From NCBI RefSeq assembly GCF_000230555.1, contig NC_016078.1, positions 62,001 through 126,000 of the forward strand: a DNA stretch of 64,000 nucleotides, read 5' to 3'. The translations under genes and the position numbers were made by a program. Positions within the stretch are counted from its first letter, which is position 1. The number at the start of each line of letters is the position of its first letter. The notes below the pieces were generated by a model. The model did no database searches and had not been told where the DNA came from. It saw only the letters and a program-made list of their open reading frames with translations. Origin of the DNA: Pelagibacterium halotolerans B2. Lineage in GTDB: Bacteria > Pseudomonadota > Alphaproteobacteria > Rhizobiales > Devosiaceae. Below are positions 27,654 through 35,052 of the stretch, one piece after another.

Positions 27654-28970
27654 ATGAACAAGCTCATTTTGCCGCGCGGCATAAATCGCCGCCGGTTCCT
27701 CAAGGGTGCAGCCGGAGCCGGTACCGCGATCGCCGCGACCAGCCTGTTCGCGCCTGCTATCCGGGCGCAGGCGCCTACCATCCGGATCGGCTATGTGACG
27801 CCGCAATCGGGTGGTCTTGCCGGCTTTGCTGAAGCCGACCAGATGATGATCCAGATGTTCCTGGATGCCGTGTCGGGTGGCCTCGCGGTCGGGGGCACCA
27901 CCTATAATGTGGAAGTCGTGGTTCGCGACAGCCAGTCCAACCCCAATCGCGCCGGCGAAGTCGCCCAGGAACTGATCGTTTCCGAGGGCGTCGACCTGAT
28001 GCTGACCGCTTCGACGCCGGACACGACCAACCCGGTTTCCACCGTGTGCGAGCTCGAGCAGATGCCCTGCATCTCGACCATGGCGCCGTGGGACGCATGG
28101 TTCATGGGTCGCCAGGCAAACCCTGCGAACCCCGAAGGGTTCTTTTACACCTATCACTTCTTCCCCGGCTCGGCCGATTGGTTCACGACCTATACCAATA
28201 TGTGGGCCCAGCTCGATGGGCTCAACCAGAATGTCGGCGGCCTCTGGCCGAACGATCCCGATGGCAACGCCTTCTCCGATCCCAATACCGGCTTCCCGCC
28301 ATTCCTCGCCAACCTGGGCTATAACGTGACCGATCCGGGCCGTTATGCCAATCTGTCGGACGATTTCTCGGCCCAGATCGCCCAGTTCCAGCAGAACGAT
28401 TGCGATATCGTGACCGGACTGATGATCCCGCCCGATTTCACGACTTACTGGACCCAGTCGCTCCAGCAGGGCTATCGCCCGCCGGTCTGCACGATGGGCC
28501 GTTGCATTCTGTTCCCCTCTGCCGTCGAAGCCCTGGGTGATCAGGGGCATAACCTGTCGACAGAAGTGTGGTGGTCGCCGAGCCATCCCTACACCTCGTC
28601 GATGAACAGCATGAGTGCTGCCGAACTGGCCCAGGCCTTCACCGAGGAAACCGGTCGGCAGTGGACCCAGCCAATCGGGTTCACTCACGCTCTGTTCGAG
28701 GTCGCCCTCGACGTTCTGAGCCGCAGTGCCGATCCCAAGGATCTCGACGCGAACACGGACGCCATCGCCGCAACCAACCTCGAGACCATTGTCGGTCAGG
28801 TTGCCTTTGGTCGTGACAACGTGCCCGGCTTTGCGAGTGCCAATGTGTCGACCACTCAACTGGTCGGCGGCCAGTGGCGCCTCGCCGATGAGGGCTACGA
28901 TCTCGTGATTGTCGACAATCAGACTGCGCCGGAAATCGAAGTGGCCGGCGAGATGGAAGCCATCGCCTAG
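27654..28970 (+). CDS. Tat-exported ABC substrate-binding protein, branched-chain amino acid type
   Basis: A 438-residue periplasmic type 1 binding protein (Peripla_BP_6/LivJ class). The N-terminus has a Tat motif NRRRFLKGAAG and cleavage near IRAQA (about residue 41). The IRIGYVTPQSGGLAGFAE opening is typical for the class. No permease is adjacent. The complete SBP-less liv-type set at 44833-48251 is the likely partner. An AraC-type direct repeat is upstream and a terminator downstream, so it is monocistronic. The ligand is probably an aromatic compound, by context only. Confidence 0.88.
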   Translation: MNKLILPRGINRRRFLKGAAGAGTAIAATSLFAPAIRAQAPTIRIGYVTPQSGGLAGFAEADQMMIQMFLDAVSGGLAVGGTTYNVEVVVRDSQSNPNRAGEVAQELIVSEGVDLMLTASTPDTTNPVSTVCELEQMPCISTMAPWDAWFMGRQANPANPEGFFYTYHFFPGSADWFTTYTNMWAQLDGLNQNVGGLWPNDPDGNAFSDPNTGFPPFLANLGYNVTDPGRYANLSDDFSAQIAQFQQNDCDIVTGLMIPPDFTTYWTQSLQQGYRPPVCTMGRCILFPSAVEALGDQGHNLSTEVWWSPSHPYTSSMNSMSAAELAQAFTEETGRQWTQPIGFTHALFEVALDVLSRSADPKDLDANTDAIAATNLETIVGQVAFGRDNVPGFASANVSTTQLVGGQWRLADEGYDLVIVDNQTAPEIEVAGEMEAIA

Positions 28971-28979
28971 CAAAAGGCT

Positions 28980-29003
28980 GCCCGGCCTCCCGCCGGGCGT
29001 TTT
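28980..29003 (+). terminator. Intrinsic terminator after the binding-protein gene
   Basis: A 7-bp GCCCGGC/GCCGGGC stem with a 5-nt loop followed by GTTTTCC, 9 bp after the stop codon. Confidence 0.75.
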
Positions 29004-29439
29004 CCCTGCCGTCGCGTACGCTCATGCAATCAATGAGCGAGCGCGGCGGCATTTTATTTGCCGGGCCGGTAAGGTCCGGTGGGCGTCCTGCCTTCCATCT
29101 ATTCCGGCCCAAAGCGCTGTGGGTGGTTGCCGCAACCGGTTCTTGTTCTGTCATAGCATCAGCGTTCGAAAAATTGAGCAGTGGCAACGGTCTCGTGTCC
29201 TTGACATCACGGCGCGGACTCAACAGAATGCGATATGCGAAAAAAAATTCGCTGAACGAAATAGTTGAGGGATGGAGGCAAGTGGCCGTTAACGCGGCAG
29301 TTTGCATCTTTTGGCACCAGCCATTGCAGTCGTCATGCCAGGAGAGGGACCGAACGGGTTGATCTTCGATCATGCGGGCGCTGCTTGCGGTGATCTTAGT
29401 CTTCCATTCTTCGCCACACTAAAAGGCATTAGGTCCAGT
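29004..29439 (+). other. Promoter/leader region before the citryl-CoA-lyase-like gene
   Basis: About 435 bases without a convincing gene. It holds the fifth IclR-type double operator at 29229-29260. A GTG at 29282 with a good ribosome site opens a 26-codon frame ending at 29362 that could be a leader peptide, but nothing else supports it. Confidence 0.5.
29229..29260. promoter_or_regulatory. IclR-type double operator 5
   Basis: TGCGA-TAT-GCGAA (centre 29235) and TTCGC-TGA-ACGAA (centre 29254), again exactly 19 bp apart, about 180 bp upstream of the citryl-CoA-lyase-like gene. Confidence 0.72.
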
Positions 29440-30243
29440 ATGAAGATCGGTCCAAACTCGACACGACAAACAAGCATTTCAACGGCAACACCGGATCAGA
29501 TCGTCATTCGCGGCATGGATTTGTGCGAAGATCTGATCGGCAAGATTTCGTTTACCCAGCACACCTGGCTGCTGGTAACCGGCACCATGCCCTCCGAGGC
29601 GCAGACAAGAGCGCTCGACGCTGCGCTGGTAGCGATTGCCGAGCACGGGCTCGTGCCATCGGTTCAGGCTGCGCGCGTAACCTATGCGGCCGCGCCTGAA
29701 GCCTTGCAGGGCGCTGTGGCCGCCGGCCTTTTGGGTTGTGGATCGGTGATTTTGGGCGCCGCCGAGGCGGCAGGCGCGTTCTTGCAGCAATGTATCGATG
29801 CGGGTGGCGACCGACGCTCCGCCATTGAAAAGGTGGTTTCGGATCTGCGCAGCCAGAAGAAGGCGATTCCCGGCTACGGCCATCCCTATCACAAGGCACA
29901 CGATCCCCGGACCGGACGGCTGATCGAGGTTGCGCGTGAACTCGGCATTTTTGGGCAGCACTTTGAAACCGCGCTGCTCGCCGAAAAGGTCATTCCTGAA
30001 ATCACCGGCCGGGCGCTGGTGCTCAATGTGTCAGGTGCCATCCCTTCGCTGCTTCTGGACGCCGGCTATCCGCTGCTCGGCATGAAGGGGGTTCCGATTC
30101 TGGCGCGCACGGCCAGCCTGATTGCCCACATCCTCGAAGAACGCAACAATCCCATTGGTTTTGCCCTGACCGAGGCCGGGTCCGACGTCATTTCCTATTC
30201 CGGCGAAGTCCCCGAAGGCTTCGTTGAACGGACGGGGGAGTGA
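29440..30243 (+). CDS. Citryl-CoA-lyase-like citrate synthase-fold protein
   Basis: About 267 residues, shorter than citrate synthase (about 430), matching the stand-alone citryl-CoA lyase group. The PGYGHPYHKAHDPRTGRL block contains the citrate synthase His, and the segment near QKKAIPGYGH aligns with the CoA/oxaloacetate site. It would make or break a C-C bond next to a CoA thioester. The ATG at 29440 gives the family N-terminus; the frame is open 138 bases earlier from a TTG. A CoA-transferase gene follows directly, so the two probably process one acid through its CoA ester. Confidence 0.78.
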   Translation: MKIGPNSTRQTSISTATPDQIVIRGMDLCEDLIGKISFTQHTWLLVTGTMPSEAQTRALDAALVAIAEHGLVPSVQAARVTYAAAPEALQGAVAAGLLGCGSVILGAAEAAGAFLQQCIDAGGDRRSAIEKVVSDLRSQKKAIPGYGHPYHKAHDPRTGRLIEVARELGIFGQHFETALLAEKVIPEITGRALVLNVSGAIPSLLLDAGYPLLGMKGVPILARTASLIAHILEERNNPIGFALTEAGSDVISYSGEVPEGFVERTGE

Positions 30244-30248
30244 GCGCC

Positions 30249-31442
30249 ATGGATATGCCGTTGAAAAACATAAAGGTTCTCGAACAGGGCACGTTCATCA
30301 CCGGCCCTTGTGCAGGTATGATGCTGGCCGATCTTGGCGCCGATGTCATCAAGGTGGAGTCGCCCGATAGCGGGGACCCGTATCGCACCTATCAGGAAGG
30401 CAATTACTCGCCTCACTTCCAGGCCTATAACCGCAACAAGCGTTCGATCGCGCTGAATCTCAAATCCGAAGCGGACAAGAAAATCTTCGACGAACTGGTC
30501 GCGGAGGCCGATGTCTTCATTCAGAATTTCCGCCCCGGTGCCGCCGAGCGCATGGGTGCCGGCTTTGAGCGGCTATCCAAGATCAACCCAAAGCTGATCT
30601 ATTGCTCGATTTCGGGCTTCGGCAAGGACGGCCCCTATCGGGATCGCCCAAGCTACGATTCCGTTGCTCAGGCATTGAGCGGATTTCTTGGCATCGTCAC
30701 CGATCGTGAGCACCCGCGCTTTCTCGGGCCGGCGCTCGCCGACTCCATCACCGGCATTTATGCCGCCTATGGTGCTCTTGGCGCGCTTGTGAGCCGGGGA
30801 ATGGATGGAAAGGGGCGTCTTGTCGAAGTCTCGATGCTCGAAGCCATGACCCATTTCGCAATCGAGCCTTTTACCGCACTGTTTGCGCTGGGCACCGCCC
30901 CGGTGGGGATGGATCGACCGAGACTGGCGCAGGCCCATATCCTCAAGACCCGTGACGACAAGTTGGTGGCGATCCATCTTTCAAGTCCCGAAAAATTCTG
31001 GGACCAACTCATCGACGCGTTCGACGCGCCGCATTTGCGGCAAGATCCCCGTTTTGCCACACGGCTCGCCCGCATCGATAATTACGAGGCGCTCGGGGAA
31101 GAGCTCACTGCCATAACCCGCCAGCGCGACCGTGCCGAATGGGCTGCGATCATGGAGAAGTTCGACGTCCCCTTCGCCGCGGTCAACGAGGTTGAGGAGG
31201 TGGTGGGTGACCCGCAGGTCAACCATCTCGATCTCATCGTCCCTATGGAGAAAACGGGTGACGACGCGGCAGACCGGGCCGTACGCCCCGCGGTTACCGT
31301 CGATGGCAAGCCGTTTCTTGACGTTCGTCCCGCCCCCCGGCTCGACGCCGACGGCGATGCAATTCGCCAGAGCCTGGCCAGTGGGAAAGGTTGGCCGGGT
31401 CCCGATGGCCGCAAGCGCGGACGGACCGAGGCGGCACAATAG
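30249..31442 (+). CDS. CaiB/BaiF family (class III) CoA-transferase
   Basis: About 397 residues of the formyl-CoA-transferase-type family: LEQGTFITGPCAGMMLADLGADVIKVE near the N-terminus, NRNKRSIALNLKS, and RPSYDSVAQALSGF with the family Asp region. It moves CoA between carboxylic acids via an aspartyl-CoA intermediate. GGGGGAG precedes ATG 30249; a GTG at 30240 overlaps the upstream stop. It is probably coupled with the lyase-like gene, under IclR operator 5. Confidence 0.9.
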   Translation: MDMPLKNIKVLEQGTFITGPCAGMMLADLGADVIKVESPDSGDPYRTYQEGNYSPHFQAYNRNKRSIALNLKSEADKKIFDELVAEADVFIQNFRPGAAERMGAGFERLSKINPKLIYCSISGFGKDGPYRDRPSYDSVAQALSGFLGIVTDREHPRFLGPALADSITGIYAAYGALGALVSRGMDGKGRLVEVSMLEAMTHFAIEPFTALFALGTAPVGMDRPRLAQAHILKTRDDKLVAIHLSSPEKFWDQLIDAFDAPHLRQDPRFATRLARIDNYEALGEELTAITRQRDRAEWAAIMEKFDVPFAAVNEVEEVVGDPQVNHLDLIVPMEKTGDDAADRAVRPAVTVDGKPFLDVRPAPRLDADGDAIRQSLASGKGWPGPDGRKRGRTEAAQ

Positions 31443-31484
31443 CTCGCGGTGAGCAAACGGCCCGGACTGACCGAGGAGGAGACG

Positions 31485-32023
31485 GGCCTCAAAGGAGAGA
31501 GGAAAATGATGAGTATCAAGAAAGCCTTGTTTGGCGGGATCGCTTGTGGGTGCATCCTGGCTGCAAGCGCGGTGCCCAGTCTCGCGCACCATTCGTTTGC
31601 CATGTTCGACGGCAGTCAGGTCAAGGTGTTCACCGGCGTGGTGACGCGGATCAACCCCGATGCCAACCACCTGCAGATCTTTTTCGCCCCGCTCGACGAC
31701 GCGCGGCGGGCGGTGATCCGGGACGACAATGGCGAGCCCCAGATCTGGGCGGTTGAGATGAACGGTGCGGCCCAGGCCGCCCAGGACGGCATTTCGGTCA
31801 ACGGCTTTGCTCCGGGTACGATCTTTTCGATCGGGCTGCACCCGCTGCGGAACGGTCAGCCGGGCGGTGATCGCGGCGAATCCGCGCTCTACAAATGCCC
31901 GGCCAATACTCCGCCGGACGCCGGAGAACACTGCTGGGATGTTGAAGGTTCGACCGCGCACGGCGATGGCGAAATTCCTCACGAGGGCGAACTCCAAGAG
32001 GAATACGTCCCCGAATAGGCGCC
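31485..32023 (+). repeat. 539-bp near-identical direct repeat, copy 1
   Basis: Positions 31485-32023 match 36555-37093 with 7 substitutions and no gaps by direct comparison. The repeat covers the ribosome site, the whole DUF6152-like gene and 5 bases past its stop, and ends sharply. Confidence 0.97.
31506..32018 (+). CDS. Small periplasmic DUF6152-like protein, copy 1
   Basis: A 170-residue secreted protein: Sec signal with cleavage near SLAHH (residues about 25-27), so the mature N-terminus starts HHSFAMFDG. The pattern HHSFA.FD...V..F.GVVT followed by an AVEMNGAAQ block is that of DUF6152, a family of unknown function. The N-terminal His pair could bind metal. AAAGGAGAGAGG precedes the ATG. 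It follows the CoA-transferase gene at 63 bp. It is 98.7 percent identical in DNA to the copy at 36576. Confidence 0.8.
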   Translation: MMSIKKALFGGIACGCILAASAVPSLAHHSFAMFDGSQVKVFTGVVTRINPDANHLQIFFAPLDDARRAVIRDDNGEPQIWAVEMNGAAQAAQDGISVNGFAPGTIFSIGLHPLRNGQPGGDRGESALYKCPANTPPDAGEHCWDVEGSTAHGDGEIPHEGELQEEYVPE

Positions 32024-32065
32024 AGGATATCTGATCCGCCGCCGCTGGTTTCGCCGCGGCGGATT

Positions 32066-32091
32066 TGCTTGATGTTGTCGCAATCGTGCAG
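32066..32091 (+). promoter_or_regulatory. AraC-type direct repeat, site B (degenerate)
   Basis: A TTTGCTT half and a CGTGCAGG half 21 bp apart (32066 and 32087), ending 56 bp upstream of the DUF4198-like gene. Only the second half matches the consensus fully; the same TCGTGCAGGACA stretch precedes the paralog at 58268. Confidence 0.5.
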
Positions 32092-32146
32092 GACAACTGG
32101 CGTCAAACTCCAGAATTTGGAGGGCACGCACAAGAAAAGGTCCTCC

Positions 32147-32935
32147 ATGAAAGCAATTGCATCACTCGTTGTCGTCCTCTTGGCCGGGCTTTCTGGGCCC
32201 GCACATGCCCATTTCCAGACTCTCTATACGCCTGATCTGACGGTTTCAGGAGCCATGGAGTTGCCGCTCAAGGCCATATTCTGGCATCCTTTTATCGGCG
32301 GTCCGAATGTGGATATGCCATTGCCGCTCGAGGCCTTTGCCATCAATCGCGGCCAAAGGATCGATCTTCTTGAAACGTTTGAAGAAGTCTCTTTCGAAGG
32401 GCCGGAAAATTCAGCGCTCGCCTATGATCTGACCCTGCCCGTTACGCGGGCTGGTGACTATGTGACGGTGGTGGTGGGCGATCTTTATTTCGATGAGTCT
32501 TCGGACTTATATGTCCAGCAGTTCACCAAGACGATCGTTAATTCCGGCGGTCTGCCCAGCGACTGGAGCCAACCCGTTGGCCTCCCCGCCGAGATCGTTC
32601 CCATGACCAAGCCCTACAACGTCATGGCGGGTTCGACTTTCACCGGCAGGTTGTTAAGTGATGGCAGGCCGCTTCCCGATTATGAGATCGAGATCGTCTA
32701 TCTGTCCACCGAGCCGGACATGGGCGCCAATGCCGCGGCAGCGCCCACGGCACAGGCGCCGCAAGGCGGAATGCTGGTGGCGACAACAGATGAGAACGGT
32801 GTTTTCACGGTCGGTCTGCCGCGCCCGGGGTTCTGGGGGTTCGGTGCGCTTGGGGCAGGGCCGGAATACCGGCACGAGGACGGAACCTACATGTCCCAGG
32901 ATGCCATTCTCTGGGTTCAGGCGGTCGAACTCTAG
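32147..32935 (+). CDS. Periplasmic DUF4198/NikK-like protein, copy 1
   Basis: About 262 residues with a Sec signal ending PAHAH, so the mature chain starts with His (HFQTLYTPD). It resembles the DUF4198 family, whose members (NikK) accompany nickel/cobalt ECF transporters. A FWHPFIGGPNVDMPLP block early and a C-terminal transthyretin-like domain (SDGRPLPDYEIEIVYL, TTDENGVFTVGLPRPGFWGF) are visible. It is closely similar to the protein at 58268 and more distantly to NikK at 62376. Metal capture in the periplasm is inferred. Confidence 0.82.
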   Translation: MKAIASLVVVLLAGLSGPAHAHFQTLYTPDLTVSGAMELPLKAIFWHPFIGGPNVDMPLPLEAFAINRGQRIDLLETFEEVSFEGPENSALAYDLTLPVTRAGDYVTVVVGDLYFDESSDLYVQQFTKTIVNSGGLPSDWSQPVGLPAEIVPMTKPYNVMAGSTFTGRLLSDGRPLPDYEIEIVYLSTEPDMGANAAAAPTAQAPQGGMLVATTDENGVFTVGLPRPGFWGFGALGAGPEYRHEDGTYMSQDAILWVQAVEL

Positions 32936-32972
32936 GGCTACCGCCTCGCTGTCGTCGCATGCCAATGGCCTT

Positions 32973-33010
32973 AAAAAGAACGCCAGGGCATCGAGCCCCG
33001 GCGCCTTTTG
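32973..33010 (-). terminator. Terminator between convergent genes
   Basis: On the minus strand, a CGCCGGGGC / GCCCTGGCG stem (one wobble pair) is followed by TTCTTTTT, just after the stop of the PEBP gene. It may also stop the plus-strand DUF4198-like message. Confidence 0.75.
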
Positions 33011-33020
33011 GCGACACGTC

Positions 33021-33542
33021 TCAGTAGGTGCCCAGCGTGATGTCCCCGCTTGCCAGAACCGTGCCTGCGTCGTCGAGCGCGGTCACCTGAGCGGAATAGG
33101 TGTTGCCATTGCCGCCCGAGCATGGGGGCATGTAGCCCTCGGCGAGGAAATCACCCGAGGTGGCGTTGGGAGCCGCGATAAAGGCGGGCTCGGACATATC
33201 ATCGGTTTCGCCGGGAACGCTGGGGAGTGACACCATGCCGTCGGCCGGGGTTACGTTGAACCCAATGGTGCCGTGGCCACCATTGTTCATGGGCTGATAG
33301 GTTTCGTCCGAATAGGCGACGTGAATTTCGGTTGTGCCTTCGGGAACACCGGCAACGTTCAGCGCGGGTGTCGCACCGGAGCCACCCTGCAGGCTGCAGT
33401 GCTGCCCCTCGGGAATGGTTTCGCCGTTCCATTCCGAATCCGCGAAAGAAACCGCAAGCGCATCCTGGGCAAAAGCGGGGGCTGTGGCAAAAAGGATTGT
33501 TGCGGCCAGAGTGGTGCCAAAGAGCTTCGATGTCATTGTCAT
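33021..33542 (-). CDS. Secreted YbhB/YbcL-family (PEBP-like) protein
   Basis: About 173 residues with a Sec signal (cleavage near APAFAQD, residue 26). The mature domain has the phosphatidylethanolamine-binding-protein-like fold: the early EWNGETIPEGQHC block, PNATSGDFLAEGYMPPC and a GNTYSAQVTALD strand pattern. Two cysteines (near 48 and 139) may form a disulfide. Function of bacterial members is unclear. GGAAGG lies 8 nt before the ATG. Confidence 0.82.
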   Translation of the reverse strand: MTMTSKLFGTTLAATILFATAPAFAQDALAVSFADSEWNGETIPEGQHCSLQGGSGATPALNVAGVPEGTTEIHVAYSDETYQPMNNGGHGTIGFNVTPADGMVSLPSVPGETDDMSEPAFIAAPNATSGDFLAEGYMPPCSGGNGNTYSAQVTALDDAGTVLASGDITLGTY

Positions 33543-33889
33543 TTCTCGATCCTTCCAGATGGGACGGTTTCAGCCAATCGCAAGCTTGCACCGCGAGCAC
33601 TTGGACATCAGGACCTGTCGCGAGGGACGGTCGTGTCCTTTGCGGTGCTGATCGCTTTCGTAGTGAACATGAACCCAGACGATTTCGCCTGCACAAAGCC
33701 GGCACGTTCTTTACATAATCGGCACCCGACTATCGCGGCTCAAGGCATGCGTTCCCTTTCGACCGGGGGACGATGCCAATAAGGGAAATGCCATCCGCCG
33801 ACAGGATTTTGCAGATTGCGAGCGGTTCATGCAGGCACCGGCCGCATTGGTGATCCTATCCTTGTGCGCAAAGACCACGAGGAGAAACC
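33543..33889 (+). other. Divergent intergenic region before hydroxyquinol dioxygenase
   Basis: About 347 bases between the minus-strand PEBP gene and the plus-strand dioxygenase. No convincing gene. It holds an AraC-type repeat at 33810-33834 next to the dioxygenase. Confidence 0.6.
33810..33834 (+). promoter_or_regulatory. AraC-type direct repeat, site C
   Basis: TGCAG at 33810-33814 and 33830-33834, 20 bp apart (one or two less than at the other sites), 55 bp upstream of the hydroxyquinol dioxygenase start. Confidence 0.5.
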
Positions 33890-34759
33890 ATGTCCACGCG
33901 CGATTTCAATGAGCATTCAATTACCGACGCGGTGGTTGAGCGGTTTTCCGACACTCCTGATCTGCGTCTGAGGCAGATTATGCAGGCTCTGGTCCGTCAC
34001 GCCCACGCCTTCGTGCGCGAGGTGGAGCTGAGCCAGGACGAATGGCTGGAGGCGATCGGCTTTCTGACACGCACCGGCCATATCACCGATGACAAGCGCC
34101 AGGAGTTCATCCTGCTTTCCGACACGCTGGGGATTTCCATGCTCGTCGATGCCATCAACCATCGCATGCCTGAAGGGACGACGGAGACAACGGTTCTGGG
34201 CCCGTTTTACGTCGACAACCCGCCGCTCAAACCGGCCGACGCCGATATTTCCGGCGGCGAACATGGTACGCCGCTCTATGTGACGGCGACCATCACCGCA
34301 CCCGATGGCACGCCGCTGGTCGGCGCGCATGCCGATGTATGGCAGTCCGACGAGGACGGCTTTTATGACGTGCAAAAGCCGGGCGACGACCCCAATTTGC
34401 GCGCCCGTTTCATTACCGATCAAAGCGGCAGGATCAGCTTCTGGACCATCGTGCCCAAATTCTATCCCATACCGGCGGACGGGCCGGTCGGCGCTATGCT
34501 CAAGGCGACAAACCGCCATCCCTACCGTCCAGCGCATATCCATTTCATGATCGGCAATGATGGCTATGAAACGCTCGTGACGCATCTGTTTATCGAGGAC
34601 GACCCCTATCTCGACAGCGACGCGGTGTTCGGCGTCAAACAGTCGCTTGTCGTCACGCTTGAAGACGGTGCGGGAACACCGCCGGCCGCGGCCAACAAGC
34701 CGGCCGGAAACGGGTGGAAACGGCTCAACCACAATTTCGGCCTCAAGCCGGTACGCTGA
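33890..34759 (+). CDS. Hydroxyquinol 1,2-dioxygenase (intradiol)
   Basis: A 289-residue Fe(III) intradiol dioxygenase. An N-terminal helical dimerisation domain (1-100) precedes the beta-sandwich catalytic domain. The iron ligands fit Tyr159 (DGFYD), Tyr192 (KFYPIP), His216 and His218 (PAHIHFM); their spacing 33-24-2 matches characterised hydroxyquinol 1,2-dioxygenase. It cleaves 1,2,4-trihydroxybenzene to maleylacetate, the substrate of the reductase at 43725. Catechol dioxygenase is a less likely alternative. GAGGAGAAACC precedes the ATG. Confidence 0.9.
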   Translation: MSTRDFNEHSITDAVVERFSDTPDLRLRQIMQALVRHAHAFVREVELSQDEWLEAIGFLTRTGHITDDKRQEFILLSDTLGISMLVDAINHRMPEGTTETTVLGPFYVDNPPLKPADADISGGEHGTPLYVTATITAPDGTPLVGAHADVWQSDEDGFYDVQKPGDDPNLRARFITDQSGRISFWTIVPKFYPIPADGPVGAMLKATNRHPYRPAHIHFMIGNDGYETLVTHLFIEDDPYLDSDAVFGVKQSLVVTLEDGAGTPPAAANKPAGNGWKRLNHNFGLKPVR

Positions 34760-34865
34760 GGAATGGCCCCCATTTCGGAAGCCGATGTCCCGACCGTGGG
34801 GAGTGATCCAACCGAAAGCAGGCCCGGCCCAAGACCTTATAATACTTAAGTATATGGCGCTTTGT

Positions 34866-34887
34866 GCCCCCCTATGGGGGCGCTTTT
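34866..34887 (+). terminator. Weak intrinsic terminator
   Basis: A 6-bp GCCCCC/GGGGGC stem with CTAT loop, then GCTTTT, about 107 bp after the dioxygenase stop and before the next promoter region. Confidence 0.5.
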
Positions 34888-34916
34888 CGCTCGCCCCTAA
34901 CCCAACGCATGTTTTG

Positions 34917-34943
34917 TGCAGAACTCGGATCACTAACATGCAG
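34917..34943 (+). promoter_or_regulatory. AraC-type direct repeat, site D
   Basis: TTTTGTGCAG and ACATGCAG half-sites (TGCAG at 34917 and 34939, 22 bp apart), 110 bp upstream of the second large secreted protein gene. Confidence 0.68.
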
Positions 34944-35052
34944 GTCAGCCAACGCCCGCTTGGCCATCATCGCCATCGACGCCTGTGAGCGTGCACCCGG
35001 AGCCGTGCGTCGGATGGAACCGCCGGTTCCGGTTGATTTGAGGGAGGATCAG

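Noticed and set aside
27495..28973. 492-codon open frame on minus opposite the Tat binding protein
   Set aside because: Composition is that of a shadow frame and no ribosome site or domain is visible; the plus strand has a Tat signal and a full binding-protein pattern.
29282..29362. 26-codon frame with a good ribosome site before the citryl-CoA-lyase-like gene
   Set aside because: A leader peptide is possible, but there is no attenuator structure or codon bias to support it.
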